DNA of 64,000 nucleotides from Neorhizobium huautlense (GTDB lineage: Bacteria; Pseudomonadota; Alphaproteobacteria; Rhizobiales; Rhizobiaceae), in assembly GCF_002968575.1 (NCBI RefSeq), contig NZ_PVBM01000014.1, forward strand, positions 1 to 64,000, in the 5' to 3' direction. The notes below the pieces were generated by a model. It saw only the letters and a program-made list of their open reading frames with translations, was not told the DNA's origin and did not search any database. The position numbers were made by a program, and so were the translations under genes. Positions 52,183 to 61,143 of the stretch are shown piece after piece; positions within the stretch are counted from its first letter, which is position 1, and every line of letters begins with the position of its first letter.

Positions 52183-54141
52183 ATGAGCAAGACGATCGAA
52201 TTTTCCGCCACGGTTTCCGCCACGACCCGCAACGGAGTTCTGGTCGTCACGATCGACAATCCGCCAGTCAACGCCACGTCCGTCGATGTCCGCAGCGGTC
52301 TTGCCAAAGCGCTTGCGCACGCGGAAACGGCAGCCGACGTGACCGGCGTCGTTGTCACCGGCGCCGGCAAGACATTTATCGGCGGCGCCGACATCAAGGA
52401 ATTCGGCAAGCCGGCCACGGACCCGACATTGCCTTCCGTCATCGAGAAGATCGAAGGCCTGTCGAAGCCGGTCGTCGCTGCCCTGAATGGTGCCGCACTC
52501 GGCGGCGGTCTCGAAGTCGCACTTGCCTGCCACTCTCGCGTCGCCGCGCCGGCTGCGCAGGTCGGCATGCCCGAAGTCAAACTCGGGATCGTACCCGGCG
52601 CCGGCGGCACGCAACGCCTGCCGCGCCTGATCGGCATCCCGGCGGCACTCGATCTGATTACCTCGGGGCGTGCGGCGAAGGCCGAGGAAGCCCTGAAACT
52701 AGGGATAGTCGACACGGTGGCCACGGACCTTGTCGAGGCCGCAATATCCGCTGTTTCCGCATTGGCCGGCAAACCTGTCCGCCGCACCGGCGAGTTGGGC
52801 ATGGCCACTGCCGATCCGGCCGAAATCGCAAAAACCTCGGCGAAGATCCTCGCCAGGGCACGCGGCCAGAAGGCGCCCGCCGAAGCCGTCCGGCTGGTTA
52901 CTTCGTCCGATCGTCCCCTTGCCGAAGGCCTGGCGGACGAACGCGCTACCTTCCTCGCACTCCGCGACAGCCGCGAGGCGGCCGCCCTTCGCCATGTTTT
53001 CTTCGCCGAGCGCGAATCCACCAGGGTGGAAGGTCTTGAAGGCGTCGAACCACGTCCGGTCAGGACGATCGGCATATGCGGCCTTGGCCTGATGGGCAGC
53101 GGCATCGCCGTCTCCGCCCTTGGCGCCGGTTATTCGGTGATCGGCCTCGACCAAACCGTCGAAGCCGCCGAAAAAGGCCGAGAACGCATCATCGGCCTTC
53201 TGGAACGCAACGTCGCCTCGGGCCGTCTGGACCAGGCCGGTTTCGAAGCCCAGAAGGCAAAGCTTTCCGTGACGGCGATGGACGCCGATCTTGCCCCCTG
53301 CGATCTCGTCATCGAAGCCGTTTTCGACGATCTCGCCGTCAAGACCGATCTCTTCCGGCGCCTCGACAAGGTTATCCGTCCGGATGCCGTGCTCGCCACC
53401 AATACCAGCTACCTGAACCCGGACGAGATCGCCGCCGCGACCGCCCATCCGCAGCGGGTGCTCGGCCTGCATTTCTTCTCGCCCGCCCATGTGATGCGGC
53501 TCCTGGAGGTCGTTCGCTGCGCCGAAACGGCGCCGGATGTCCTGGCGACGGGGCTGGCGGTCGCCAAGAGTCTCCGCAAACTGCCGGTCGTGACAGGCGT
53601 CACCGAAGGTTTCATCGGCAATCGCATCTTCTCCGCCTATCGCCGCGAAGCTGAATTCCTTCTGGAAGACGGCGCCCTGCCGCACGAGATCGACGCCGCG
53701 TTGGAAGATTATGGGTTCCCGATGGGCCTGTTTGCCGTCTACGACATGGCCGGCCTTGAAATCGCCTGGGCGCGCCGGAAGCGGCAGACCGCCGCCCGCG
53801 ATCCTTCGATGCGTTATGTCGAGATCGCCGATACGCTTTGCGAGGCCGGTCGCCTGGGCCAGAAAGCCGGTCGCGGCTGGTACGTCTATCCGGACGGCAA
53901 ACGCACCATCGACCCGGAGGTCACCGCAATCATAGAAGCCGCTCGGACCAAAAAAGGCATCGCACCCCGTACCTTCTCGAGAGAAGAAATCCTTGGTCGC
54001 TTGTTGAGCGCTATGGCTGCGGAAGGAAAGGCCCTGCTGGCTGAGGGCATTGCGAACCGTGCCAGCGATATCGATCTCGTAATGATCAACGGCTATGGCT
54101 TTCCTGCCCACAGGGGTGGACCAATGTTCCTCAACGGCTGA
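52183..54141 (+). CDS. Enoyl-CoA hydratase/3-hydroxyacyl-CoA dehydrogenase, shortened C-terminus
   Basis: 652-residue multifunctional beta-oxidation protein. The N-terminal crotonase domain (1-190) has FIGGADIKEF, GGGLE (E111) and MPEVKLGIVPGAGG (E131). The NAD domain starts at about 294 (GICGLGLMGSG), then EAVFDDLAVK and NTSYLNPDEIA, followed by two HCDH C-terminal domains. It ends at YGFPAHRGGPMFLNG, whereas the family normally continues about 40-50 residues after RGGPMF, so the last helices are missing. The downstream bases do not restore them in any frame I could read. Last gene of the operon. Confidence 0.88.
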   Translation: MSKTIEFSATVSATTRNGVLVVTIDNPPVNATSVDVRSGLAKALAHAETAADVTGVVVTGAGKTFIGGADIKEFGKPATDPTLPSVIEKIEGLSKPVVAALNGAALGGGLEVALACHSRVAAPAAQVGMPEVKLGIVPGAGGTQRLPRLIGIPAALDLITSGRAAKAEEALKLGIVDTVATDLVEAAISAVSALAGKPVRRTGELGMATADPAEIAKTSAKILARARGQKAPAEAVRLVTSSDRPLAEGLADERATFLALRDSREAAALRHVFFAERESTRVEGLEGVEPRPVRTIGICGLGLMGSGIAVSALGAGYSVIGLDQTVEAAEKGRERIIGLLERNVASGRLDQAGFEAQKAKLSVTAMDADLAPCDLVIEAVFDDLAVKTDLFRRLDKVIRPDAVLATNTSYLNPDEIAAATAHPQRVLGLHFFSPAHVMRLLEVVRCAETAPDVLATGLAVAKSLRKLPVVTGVTEGFIGNRIFSAYRREAEFLLEDGALPHEIDAALEDYGFPMGLFAVYDMAGLEIAWARRKRQTAARDPSMRYVEIADTLCEAGRLGQKAGRGWYVYPDGKRTIDPEVTAIIEAARTKKGIAPRTFSREEILGRLLSAMAAEGKALLAEGIANRASDIDLVMINGYGFPAHRGGPMFLNG

Positions 54142-54296
54142 GGAGTCCAAGGTCACATCTGCCAGAGCGCCTTTTCGCCGCAGAAGGCCGCCGAACCTCA
54201 TGCATGTTTCGTTGTCACCTCGGCTTCGATCTGTCACATATTTCGACAACAGCATCGCCCGAGTGGGCCACAACGACCTGACAATCCAGGAATTTC

Positions 54297-55691
54297 ATGA
54301 TGAGGATACCCCCTTCCCGTCAAGCGACCATCGACAAGGCCGTCAGCTATGTGGACGACGGTTCCTTTGAAGCCACGCTGCGCGATCGGATCGCAATACC
54401 CTCGGTAAGTCGCGTTGCCGCCAATCGGCCGGACCTTTGGCATTACGTAACAAAGAATATGCAGCCCTTCTTTCAGCAGCTCGGTTTCACCACCAAAATC
54501 TATGAAAGCGAGGTGGCCCCGGGACCGTTCCTGCTTGCTGAACGCATGGAGAATCCGAGCTACACGACGGTCCTGCAGTACGGCCACGGCGACGTGGTCG
54601 CCGGACTTGAGGACCAGTGGGACAATGGCCTCTTGCCCTTCGGGATGAGAGTGAGAAATGGCGCCTGGTATGGCCGTGGCACCGCAGACAACAAGGGCCA
54701 ACATACGGTGAACCTAGCGGCAGTCGAGGCATTGCTGGCGGTCAAGGGGTCCTTGGGTTTCAACCTGAAATACCTGATCGAGATGGGCGAAGAGTCCGGC
54801 TCGCCCGGCCTGGGGGAGATATGCGCCGCGCATGCCGAGGAGTTGAAGGCTGATGTGTTCATCGCATCCGATGGACCCCGGCTCTCGTTTGACCGGCCGA
54901 CGATATTCCTTGGCGCCCGAGGCGGCATCTCCTTTCATCTGGAAATCAACACGAGAGAGACGTTTCAGCACTCGGGCAATTGGGGCGGTCTTCTTTCCGA
55001 CCCGGCTATCGAACTTTGCCATGCGATCACAACGCTCGTGGATCGGGCCGGCCGCATCCAGGTGCCCGAGATGACACCGGGAATGATCCCCGAAAACGTC
55101 CGGGTAGCCTTAAAGGACTGCCACATCGCACCCGCCGACGGCGACCCGCCAGTCGAACCTTGGTGGGGAGAGCCGGGCCTGACGCCGGAGGAAAAGGTCT
55201 TTGCCTGGAGTTCCTTCGATGTCATGGAGATGGAATGCGGCAATCTCGCTCAACCGCTCAATGCCATACCGCCCAGGGCAAGGGCGCGGGTCCAGCTACG
55301 TTTTCCGGTAGGCGTTGATCCGGATGCGGTCATCCCCGCCGTCCGCAAGACATTGAAGGCGGCCGGCTATGACCGGGTGGTCGTCAAAGACCCGACAGAT
55401 GCTACCTTCCGCGCAAGCCGCCTGGACCCGGATCACCCTTGGGTAAAGCGGGTCGCGGCATCCATTGAGAAGACGCTGGGTGCACCACCCGCGATCCTTC
55501 CCAACCTGGGAGGCTCGCTGCCCAACAACGTCTTCTCGGACCTGCTCAGACTGCCGACGATCTGGATTCCACATTCTTATCCAGGTTGCTTGCAGCATGC
55601 GGCCAATGAGCATCTGCCGATATCCATCGTCAGGGAAGGGTTGGCGATCATGGCGGGACTTTACTGGGATATCGGTTCAGACGCCGTCTGA
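54297..55691 (+). CDS. M20 family metallopeptidase
   Basis: 464-residue zinc dipeptidase/deacylase of the M20 (ArgE/DapE/CPG2) family. Metal ligands lie in LQYGHGDVV, GRGTADNKGQH, IEMGEESGSPG and a late HAANEH. AGGA lies before ATGATG at 54297. It is 155 bases behind the beta-oxidation gene and may be independently transcribed. Substrate unknown; aminoacyl dipeptides or N-acyl amino acids are likely. Confidence 0.9.
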   Translation: MMRIPPSRQATIDKAVSYVDDGSFEATLRDRIAIPSVSRVAANRPDLWHYVTKNMQPFFQQLGFTTKIYESEVAPGPFLLAERMENPSYTTVLQYGHGDVVAGLEDQWDNGLLPFGMRVRNGAWYGRGTADNKGQHTVNLAAVEALLAVKGSLGFNLKYLIEMGEESGSPGLGEICAAHAEELKADVFIASDGPRLSFDRPTIFLGARGGISFHLEINTRETFQHSGNWGGLLSDPAIELCHAITTLVDRAGRIQVPEMTPGMIPENVRVALKDCHIAPADGDPPVEPWWGEPGLTPEEKVFAWSSFDVMEMECGNLAQPLNAIPPRARARVQLRFPVGVDPDAVIPAVRKTLKAAGYDRVVVKDPTDATFRASRLDPDHPWVKRVAASIEKTLGAPPAILPNLGGSLPNNVFSDLLRLPTIWIPHSYPGCLQHAANEHLPISIVREGLAIMAGLYWDIGSDAV

Positions 55692-55716
55692 GCATATAGT
55701 TGGATGTATTCCTTCG

Positions 55717-55729
55717 TTACTTGAAGTAA
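55717..55729. promoter_or_regulatory. Palindrome upstream of the response regulator gene
   Basis: TTACTT-G-AAGTAA is a perfect inverted repeat about 145 bases upstream of the regulator start, in the 181-base gap after the peptidase gene. Could be an operator, for example for the response regulator itself, or a weak end signal of the peptidase gene. Confidence 0.3.
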
Positions 55730-55872
55730 GTCGCCGACGCTCGTGCAGACCGATGAGTACGGCCGAGCGTGCAACCAAGGGGAATGCACCGCTCCCCATG
55801 ATCATGGCTGGTCTGGCGGGATGATTTACGCGATAGTCCCGCAGGGCATCAAATGGGCGGAGAGGAATTCAA

Positions 55873-56559
55873 GTGTCATCCGTACGGTCGAATGGGGGTA
55901 CCGGCAATCCGGTATCGATTCTGATCGTCGAAGACGACGCGCCGACCCGTTGGCGCATCAGCGATGCACTGTCGCGCGAGAGCGAATTCAGCGTTGCAGA
56001 GGCGGCAACCCTCGGCGAGGCCCGTCAGATCGTCAACGCTTCCGTGCCGGACGTATTGCTGACCGATCTCCAGCTTCCTGATGGGAACGGGATGGAGCTG
56101 ATCCGTGAGGTGAAGCAACGCAACGGCACCACCGAGATTATGGTGATCTCCATACTCGGCGATGAGGAGAGCGTCATTTCCGCAATTCTGGTGGGCGCAA
56201 ACGGCTATCTGCTGAAGGATGCATTTCCGACGGACATCGCCGATACGGTGCGAAACCTGTTGCGGGGTCATTCGCCGATATCGGCGTCGATCGCCCGCTT
56301 CATCGTGAGGCGCACGCAAGGAGGGCCGGGCACCAACTCTCGTGTCTCCGACCTCAACACCGCAAAACTCACCCGCCGCGAGATCGATATCCTCTGGGGC
56401 ATCGCCAAAGGCTTCAGCTATGCGGACATAGCCGATCATCTTGGGATATCGCGGCAAACCGTTCCGGGTTATATCAAGAACATTTATCGCAAGCTCGAAG
56501 TCAACACCCGCGGCGAGGCAGTATTCGAGGCTCTTCAGCAAGGGCTGATCAAATTGTAG
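55873..56559 (+). CDS. NarL/FixJ-family response regulator
   Basis: 228-residue regulator. The receiver domain (about 14-130) has acidic E20-D21-D22, phospho-acceptor D65 (LLTDLQLPDG), S93 and K115. The LuxR-type helix-turn-helix is about 165-225 (LTRREIDILWGIAKGFSYADIADHLGISRQTV; GYIKNIYRKL). The start is GTG at 55873 with GAGAGG 7 bases upstream. It lies 12 bases before the histidine kinase gene, its likely partner. Confidence 0.92.
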   Translation: MSSVRSNGGTGNPVSILIVEDDAPTRWRISDALSRESEFSVAEAATLGEARQIVNASVPDVLLTDLQLPDGNGMELIREVKQRNGTTEIMVISILGDEESVISAILVGANGYLLKDAFPTDIADTVRNLLRGHSPISASIARFIVRRTQGGPGTNSRVSDLNTAKLTRREIDILWGIAKGFSYADIADHLGISRQTVPGYIKNIYRKLEVNTRGEAVFEALQQGLIKL

Positions 56560-56571
56560 AAACAATTTTTA

Positions 56572-58512
56572 ATGACCGATACTTTAACCATTGCTCGCCC
56601 GCGGGATCTGAGGCTGCCGACCTATCTCGGTCTGCAGCTCATTATTATGGCTGCGTGTATCTTCCTCCTACAGTTGGATCCACCCAGACCGCCGGCACAA
56701 TACCAAGTGTTGAGCGCCGAACTTCGCCAGGACGAAGCGGTTTGGCTGGCAATCGCCCTGCCTCACCGGCACCAGCGGACAAGGACCGACGCGCCGCCTT
56801 TCATCTACAGAATGAGCTTTGAACGCGCACCCACGGAAGCATCGCAACCTTGGGCGATTTTCCTCCCCAGATTTACCAGTGGGGTGGAGGTGGCGGTCAA
56901 TGGGGCCACAATCCTGGATAGCCGCCTCAATCCGACCGCTGGACGCGTGGATCGCAACATTCCAGCCATAGCCCCTATTCCATCCGCACTCCTGCGGGAC
57001 GGGCCGAACGAAATTACACTGCGGCTCTTCGTCTGGGGGCCACTCACGGGATACCTGGACACTATCTATGTCGGCCCGGATACAGAACTGAGGTCTTCGT
57101 ACGATAAGCGGATGCTCCTGTTCCAGACAATCCCGCTCATCCTGGCTGCCTGGCAGGGAACTGTCGGTGCGATCCTCGGTTTTATATGGCTCAGCAGGCG
57201 CCATGAACACGCCTATGGTTGGCTTGCGGCGGCTATGGCGGTGGGGGTTATCCAACAATTCATCCCTTTCCCCACCCATCAGATATTGCATGGCTTTCTC
57301 GGCGCATCGGTCCCGCTGGAAAGCGCTCTCGTGCTCCATTTCGCAGCGCGTTTCACTGGCCTTAAGGTCTCGTCGCGGCTGGGATGGTTCGTCTTCCTTC
57401 CAAGCCTGATCATCTTGGCAGCCAGCGCGATTGGCGATCCCGAAGTCGTCAGAACAACCTATATGTTGCTGGGACCCGCAAGCATCGGCGTGTTCGTTGT
57501 ACTGACGGCTGTCATTCTTGGCTGGTCTGCGTTGTTCCGAAGCGAACGAAGCAGCTTTTTCCTCGGATCGACGCTCACTGCAGTCCTGGTTTTCTGGGTC
57601 CACGATGCGCTGACCGTGCTCGATGCACTGCCGGGCGAGCGTATATTTCTCGGTCGTCTCTCCTACTCGGTAGTGCTGATTGCAATCGGTATCGGCCTCA
57701 CCCTGCGCGTGGTCCGGGCCTTGAACCAAGCTGACGATTTTGCGGGCCGCCTGTTCAGGCAGGTCCGGGACGCGGAGGAGAAGCTGCGCGCCAGTTTCGC
57801 GCGCGAGGAGGAACGATCCCGCAAGGAAGCATTGGCTGCGGAGCGAACACGCCTGATGCGCGATCTGCACGACGGTTTAGGGGGGCAGCTCGTCAGCATC
57901 GTCGCGCTCGCGGAACAGCAACATGGCGGCAGCGCAACAGTGATAGGAGACGCGGCGCGTGCCGCACTGAAAGACCTACGCCTCGTCATCGATGCCATGG
58001 AGGAAATCGACGGCGACTTGATGCTGGTACTCGGCTCATGGCGCGAACGCATTTCGGCACAGCTACGCGCACACAGCATTCAACTCGAATGGCAGGTGCT
58101 GACGCCGGGTGGTCTGCCTATTTTTCCGGGGTTACGGCCGTGGCACGTGATCCAGGTGATCCGCCTGCTCGATGAAGCGGTCACCAATGCCGTGAAGCAC
58201 TCAGGGGCCAAGAAGCTCCGGGTTATCATCGAGACCATTCATGATGTCCCTGAGGAGGCAAGCGGGCGGATCAGCGTCGAAGATGATGGCAGCGGGTTCG
58301 ACCTCTGCATACCGCGCGTCGCTGCCTCACCGGCTCATCCGCGGACAGGGCGGGGACTTCTGAACATGAAGAGGCGCGCCGAGCTGTGCGGCGCACTTCT
58401 TACCATATCCTCCGGACAGCAAGGTACGAGGGTAAGCCTGATCCTGCCCAGTCACTTCGGTACGACGCCTTCTGCCGATGACAGGGATGGCGCTGCAGGC
58501 GAGCGGCACTGA
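56572..58512 (+). CDS. Sensor histidine kinase with 7TM sensor, NarL-partner type
   Basis: 646-residue membrane kinase. One N-terminal helix (about 17-34), a periplasmic beta-rich domain (about 40-180), seven helices (about 183-385) of the 7TMR-DISM kind, a coiled coil (about 395-428), then HisKA_3 with H433 (RDLHDGLGGQ) and an ATPase domain with DEAVTNAVKHSG, EDDGSGFD and GRGLLNM. The kinase type pairs with NarL-like regulators such as the one upstream. A carbohydrate-like ligand is usual for this sensor fold, but unproven here. Confidence 0.88.
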   Translation: MTDTLTIARPRDLRLPTYLGLQLIIMAACIFLLQLDPPRPPAQYQVLSAELRQDEAVWLAIALPHRHQRTRTDAPPFIYRMSFERAPTEASQPWAIFLPRFTSGVEVAVNGATILDSRLNPTAGRVDRNIPAIAPIPSALLRDGPNEITLRLFVWGPLTGYLDTIYVGPDTELRSSYDKRMLLFQTIPLILAAWQGTVGAILGFIWLSRRHEHAYGWLAAAMAVGVIQQFIPFPTHQILHGFLGASVPLESALVLHFAARFTGLKVSSRLGWFVFLPSLIILAASAIGDPEVVRTTYMLLGPASIGVFVVLTAVILGWSALFRSERSSFFLGSTLTAVLVFWVHDALTVLDALPGERIFLGRLSYSVVLIAIGIGLTLRVVRALNQADDFAGRLFRQVRDAEEKLRASFAREEERSRKEALAAERTRLMRDLHDGLGGQLVSIVALAEQQHGGSATVIGDAARAALKDLRLVIDAMEEIDGDLMLVLGSWRERISAQLRAHSIQLEWQVLTPGGLPIFPGLRPWHVIQVIRLLDEAVTNAVKHSGAKKLRVIIETIHDVPEEASGRISVEDDGSGFDLCIPRVAASPAHPRTGRGLLNMKRRAELCGALLTISSGQQGTRVSLILPSHFGTTPSADDRDGAAGERH

Positions 58513-58521
58513 CCGGCATAG

Positions 58522-58547
58522 GACCTGCCGTCCAAGACGGACAGGTC
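58522..58547. terminator. Hairpin between convergent genes, candidate terminator
   Basis: GACCTG-CCGTC (58522-58532) pairs with GACGG-A-CAGGTC (58536-58547) with one bulge. It lies between the kinase stop and the convergent small gene stop and may end transcription from both sides. T-runs are poor. Confidence 0.4.
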
Positions 58548-58557
58548 ATACGCCGTC

Positions 58558-58929
58558 CTATCGTCTGCCTACCCGGTTAACTGGGCCGCCCCGATTCATC
58601 GGTGTTCCGACGACGCCCACGCCCGGAGCCCCAACGCGGGGAGCGACAGCAACGGGATGGGGCCGACATCCAACCGGCACGCCGGGTGCAGTGCAATAGA
58701 TCGCGGTCGCCGTCCTCGGACGAACCACGCAGCCCACGGGAACGCCGGGCGCGGTGCAATAGATCACCGCCGCAGCCGGCGGTCGGACCACGCAACCCTT
58801 GGGGATACCTACCGCTTTGCAATAGACCACGGCCGATGCCGGTGCCGGCACCAATCCGGCGATCGACAACGTCGCTAGATAGACGAACGCCAATCCGGCG
58901 CGCACGGGACCCGTTTTGCGACCCATCAT
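58558..58929 (-). CDS. Secreted cysteine-pair tandem-repeat protein, unknown function
   Basis: 123-residue exported protein. The signal peptide is about 1-33 (cleavage after ASA). Three tandem repeats of about 20 residues follow (about 34-93), with the pattern IYCTAPGVPVGCVVRP: each has one YC and one GC, so six cysteines in all. The C-terminus is rich in Gly, Pro and Arg. AGGAGG lies just before adjacent ATGs (58929, 58926). I do not recognise a named family. The regular Cys pairs suggest small disulphide loops in the periplasm or outside the cell. Confidence 0.75.
   Translation of the reverse strand: MMGRKTGPVRAGLAFVYLATLSIAGLVPAPASAVVYCKAVGIPKGCVVRPPAAAVIYCTAPGVPVGCVVRPRTATAIYCTAPGVPVGCRPHPVAVAPRVGAPGVGVVGTPMNRGGPVNRVGRR
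58657..58830 (-). repeat. Three-unit coding tandem repeat
   Basis: This DNA encodes the three cysteine-pair units of the gene at 58558-58929. Units two and three are nearly identical in protein (IYCTAPGVPVGC) and similar in DNA (recurring GGTGCAATAGATC-like blocks on the plus strand), suggesting recent duplication. Confidence 0.75.
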
Positions 58930-59168
58930 CTTCCTCCTGTCGAGACCTTCAGAGCCCAAGCCATCCTGAGCGTGAACCTCACCATGCGGAAAACCGTGAC
59001 GTCGGGACATGCCATGTTCATGGGGTGGCTCGGAAAGTGTTCTCAGGATATTCCGCTCCGGTTCAAACTCGATCACCGCGCATTGGAGAACCTGAAATCG
59101 CCGCGGCTGGTTGGAGGAGTCGGGGGTGATATGCAATCGACTGGAGTATCGAGAGGGGGATCGCTCCC

Positions 59169-61046
59169 GTGAGCGCACCGCCTCAACTGGTGGCGTCAGA
59201 ATTCGGCTCTCCGCTGCAATTGATTCAAGCCTTTGCCGATCGGCTGGAAGCTGAACTCGTTGCGGCCATACTGGCGTTTCCCCGCCTGCCCGAAGACATT
59301 CTCCGGACATTCCAGTCGAACGCCGGGCATGTTTCCGCTCATCTAACCGCAACGGCGACAATCAGTTGTGCGGCGATATTGGCCTTTGCAACGGTTGCCC
59401 ATCTGCTTCGCGACAGAAGACAGGCTGCGGCACGCGAACGGCTGCCCTTCATCGGCATGCTCAAGCTCATGGGATGGGATCTGCTGCCGCTGATTGCCGC
59501 TATCGTCGTCGCACGCCTCTTGCTCGTGCGCTGGTTTGGCTTTGCCCCGGGCGAAGCGACGTTTCCCGTGGATCTTGCCGGGGGAATGATCAGATGGTTG
59601 GCAACCCTGACGTTGATGGGCGTGATATTTCGGCCGAATATCTCGTCGCTCAGGCTCATAGCGCTCGATGACGAGGGCGCCCAGAAGGCCGTCTGGTATG
59701 GCAGCGCCATCCTCGCCGTCGGGCATCTGCATGCCGTTGTGCTCGAGGCCGCCGGCCGCAACGGATTGCCTCTTGATTCCGTCAAGCTCCTGACCTTCAC
59801 GATTTCTTCCGCAATGCTGGCCGGCACTTTCCGGCTGTTCCATGTCCTGCGACAGCATGGGCTTCGGCCGGAACTCTATCTGTTCGGCATTTGGCTTGCC
59901 CTCCTCACCCTCCTGTTGTGGACATGGGGCTGGATTGCCGACGACTTCGATCTCTATCGAGGCATCAAGGGCACAATTGCCGCCACCTTTGTTACGCTTG
60001 TTTTTGATCGAACGCTGGCGCTCAGCATTGCGTTGTCGCGCCGCCCCGCAACCATGCGCCTGCTATTTGTCCTGCGCGTAGCGATCGACAGCATCGCCAT
60101 CGCGGTAATGTTGCGCGTCATCGCAGAATATTGGCTCGTAGGGACCTTCGGCTTCGTCGCACCAGCAGACTGGCCGCATTTTTCGCGACGCCTGACATTC
60201 GCTTCCGTCGTGCTGGTGGTCGCTGCCTGGCTTGGGTCTGCCACGCATGTCTGGATCGAAGCACAGATGACGCCACCAGAAGCCCTAGAAGCCGCAGCGG
60301 CGAGGGAAACACGACAGGCGCGGCTTTCGACAGTTCTGCCTGTGGTTCGGTTCACGGTCCTCGCATTGATTGCATGCGTATTCTCTTTGATCGCACTCTC
60401 CGCCCTTGGCATCGATATCACGCCGGTTATGGCTGGCGCGGGCATCCTCGGGCTTGCGATCAGCCTTGGCTCGCAGGCCCTGGTCAAGGATATCATCAAC
60501 GGCATTTTCTGCATGCTGGATGACGTATTCCGGCTCGGAGAGATGATCGAAATCGGCGATGTCCGAGGCAGAGTTGAGCAGATCAAGCTCCGGAGCCTCC
60601 GGCTGCGCGATGACGATGACCGGTTGCATACGATACCGTTCGGAGAAATTGCGACGGTGGCCAGCTACAGCCGCCGCCTGTCGAGCGTCACCGCGACCGT
60701 TCCGGTCGCGAGGCTCCCGAACAGAGCGGACCAGGAGCGATTTTCCCGGCTCGCTGCGGCAACAATCCGTAGCGAACCGGTCATTCAAGCCGCGCTAATC
60801 GGCAAGATCAGCACCACCGCGATGAATGATGAACAGGAGCCTGGCGGGCGGCTCCTGTTGTCCTTCCACATGTCCCGCCCTGTTGCGCTGCATTCGGAAG
60901 CGTTGATCGCCAGCCTCGTCGAAGAGGCGATCGGCGACGCGGGCTTGGATAAGCTGCTGACCGGGAAGGTGAATGTCTTTGTTTCCGGTGTGCGGGAGGC
61001 AAATGGCTCAGTCCCCGTCCCCTCGCCACGAGCGTCTACACCATGA
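59169..61046 (+). CDS. MscS family mechanosensitive channel
   Basis: 625-residue membrane protein. An N-terminal region of about eight helices precedes the MscS core: the pore helix AGAGILGLAISLGSQALVKD and the beta domain FRLGEMIEIGDVRGRVEQI with HTIPFGEIATV. The start is a GTG at 59169 with a GAGGGGGA ribosome site. It is divergent from the cysteine-repeat gene (239-base gap). It should open under hypo-osmotic stress; the long N-terminus resembles large MscS-like proteins rather than MscS itself. Confidence 0.88.
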   Translation: MSAPPQLVASEFGSPLQLIQAFADRLEAELVAAILAFPRLPEDILRTFQSNAGHVSAHLTATATISCAAILAFATVAHLLRDRRQAAARERLPFIGMLKLMGWDLLPLIAAIVVARLLLVRWFGFAPGEATFPVDLAGGMIRWLATLTLMGVIFRPNISSLRLIALDDEGAQKAVWYGSAILAVGHLHAVVLEAAGRNGLPLDSVKLLTFTISSAMLAGTFRLFHVLRQHGLRPELYLFGIWLALLTLLLWTWGWIADDFDLYRGIKGTIAATFVTLVFDRTLALSIALSRRPATMRLLFVLRVAIDSIAIAVMLRVIAEYWLVGTFGFVAPADWPHFSRRLTFASVVLVVAAWLGSATHVWIEAQMTPPEALEAAAARETRQARLSTVLPVVRFTVLALIACVFSLIALSALGIDITPVMAGAGILGLAISLGSQALVKDIINGIFCMLDDVFRLGEMIEIGDVRGRVEQIKLRSLRLRDDDDRLHTIPFGEIATVASYSRRLSSVTATVPVARLPNRADQERFSRLAAATIRSEPVIQAALIGKISTTAMNDEQEPGGRLLLSFHMSRPVALHSEALIASLVEEAIGDAGLDKLLTGKVNVFVSGVREANGSVPVPSPRASTP

Positions 61047-61143
61047 ACATGGGATAGCCTGAGCGGCAAGCCTTGATAAACCTTCAGCCGCCTGAAGTTC
61101 CGTATTCGCGGACGTTCGGCCACTGAATATGGGGGAAGCCAAC

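Noticed and set aside
52699-54273. 524-residue minus-strand ORF opposite the beta-oxidation gene
   Set aside because: Antisense shadow of a well-defined multifunctional enzyme; no recognisable domain and no sensible ribosome site.
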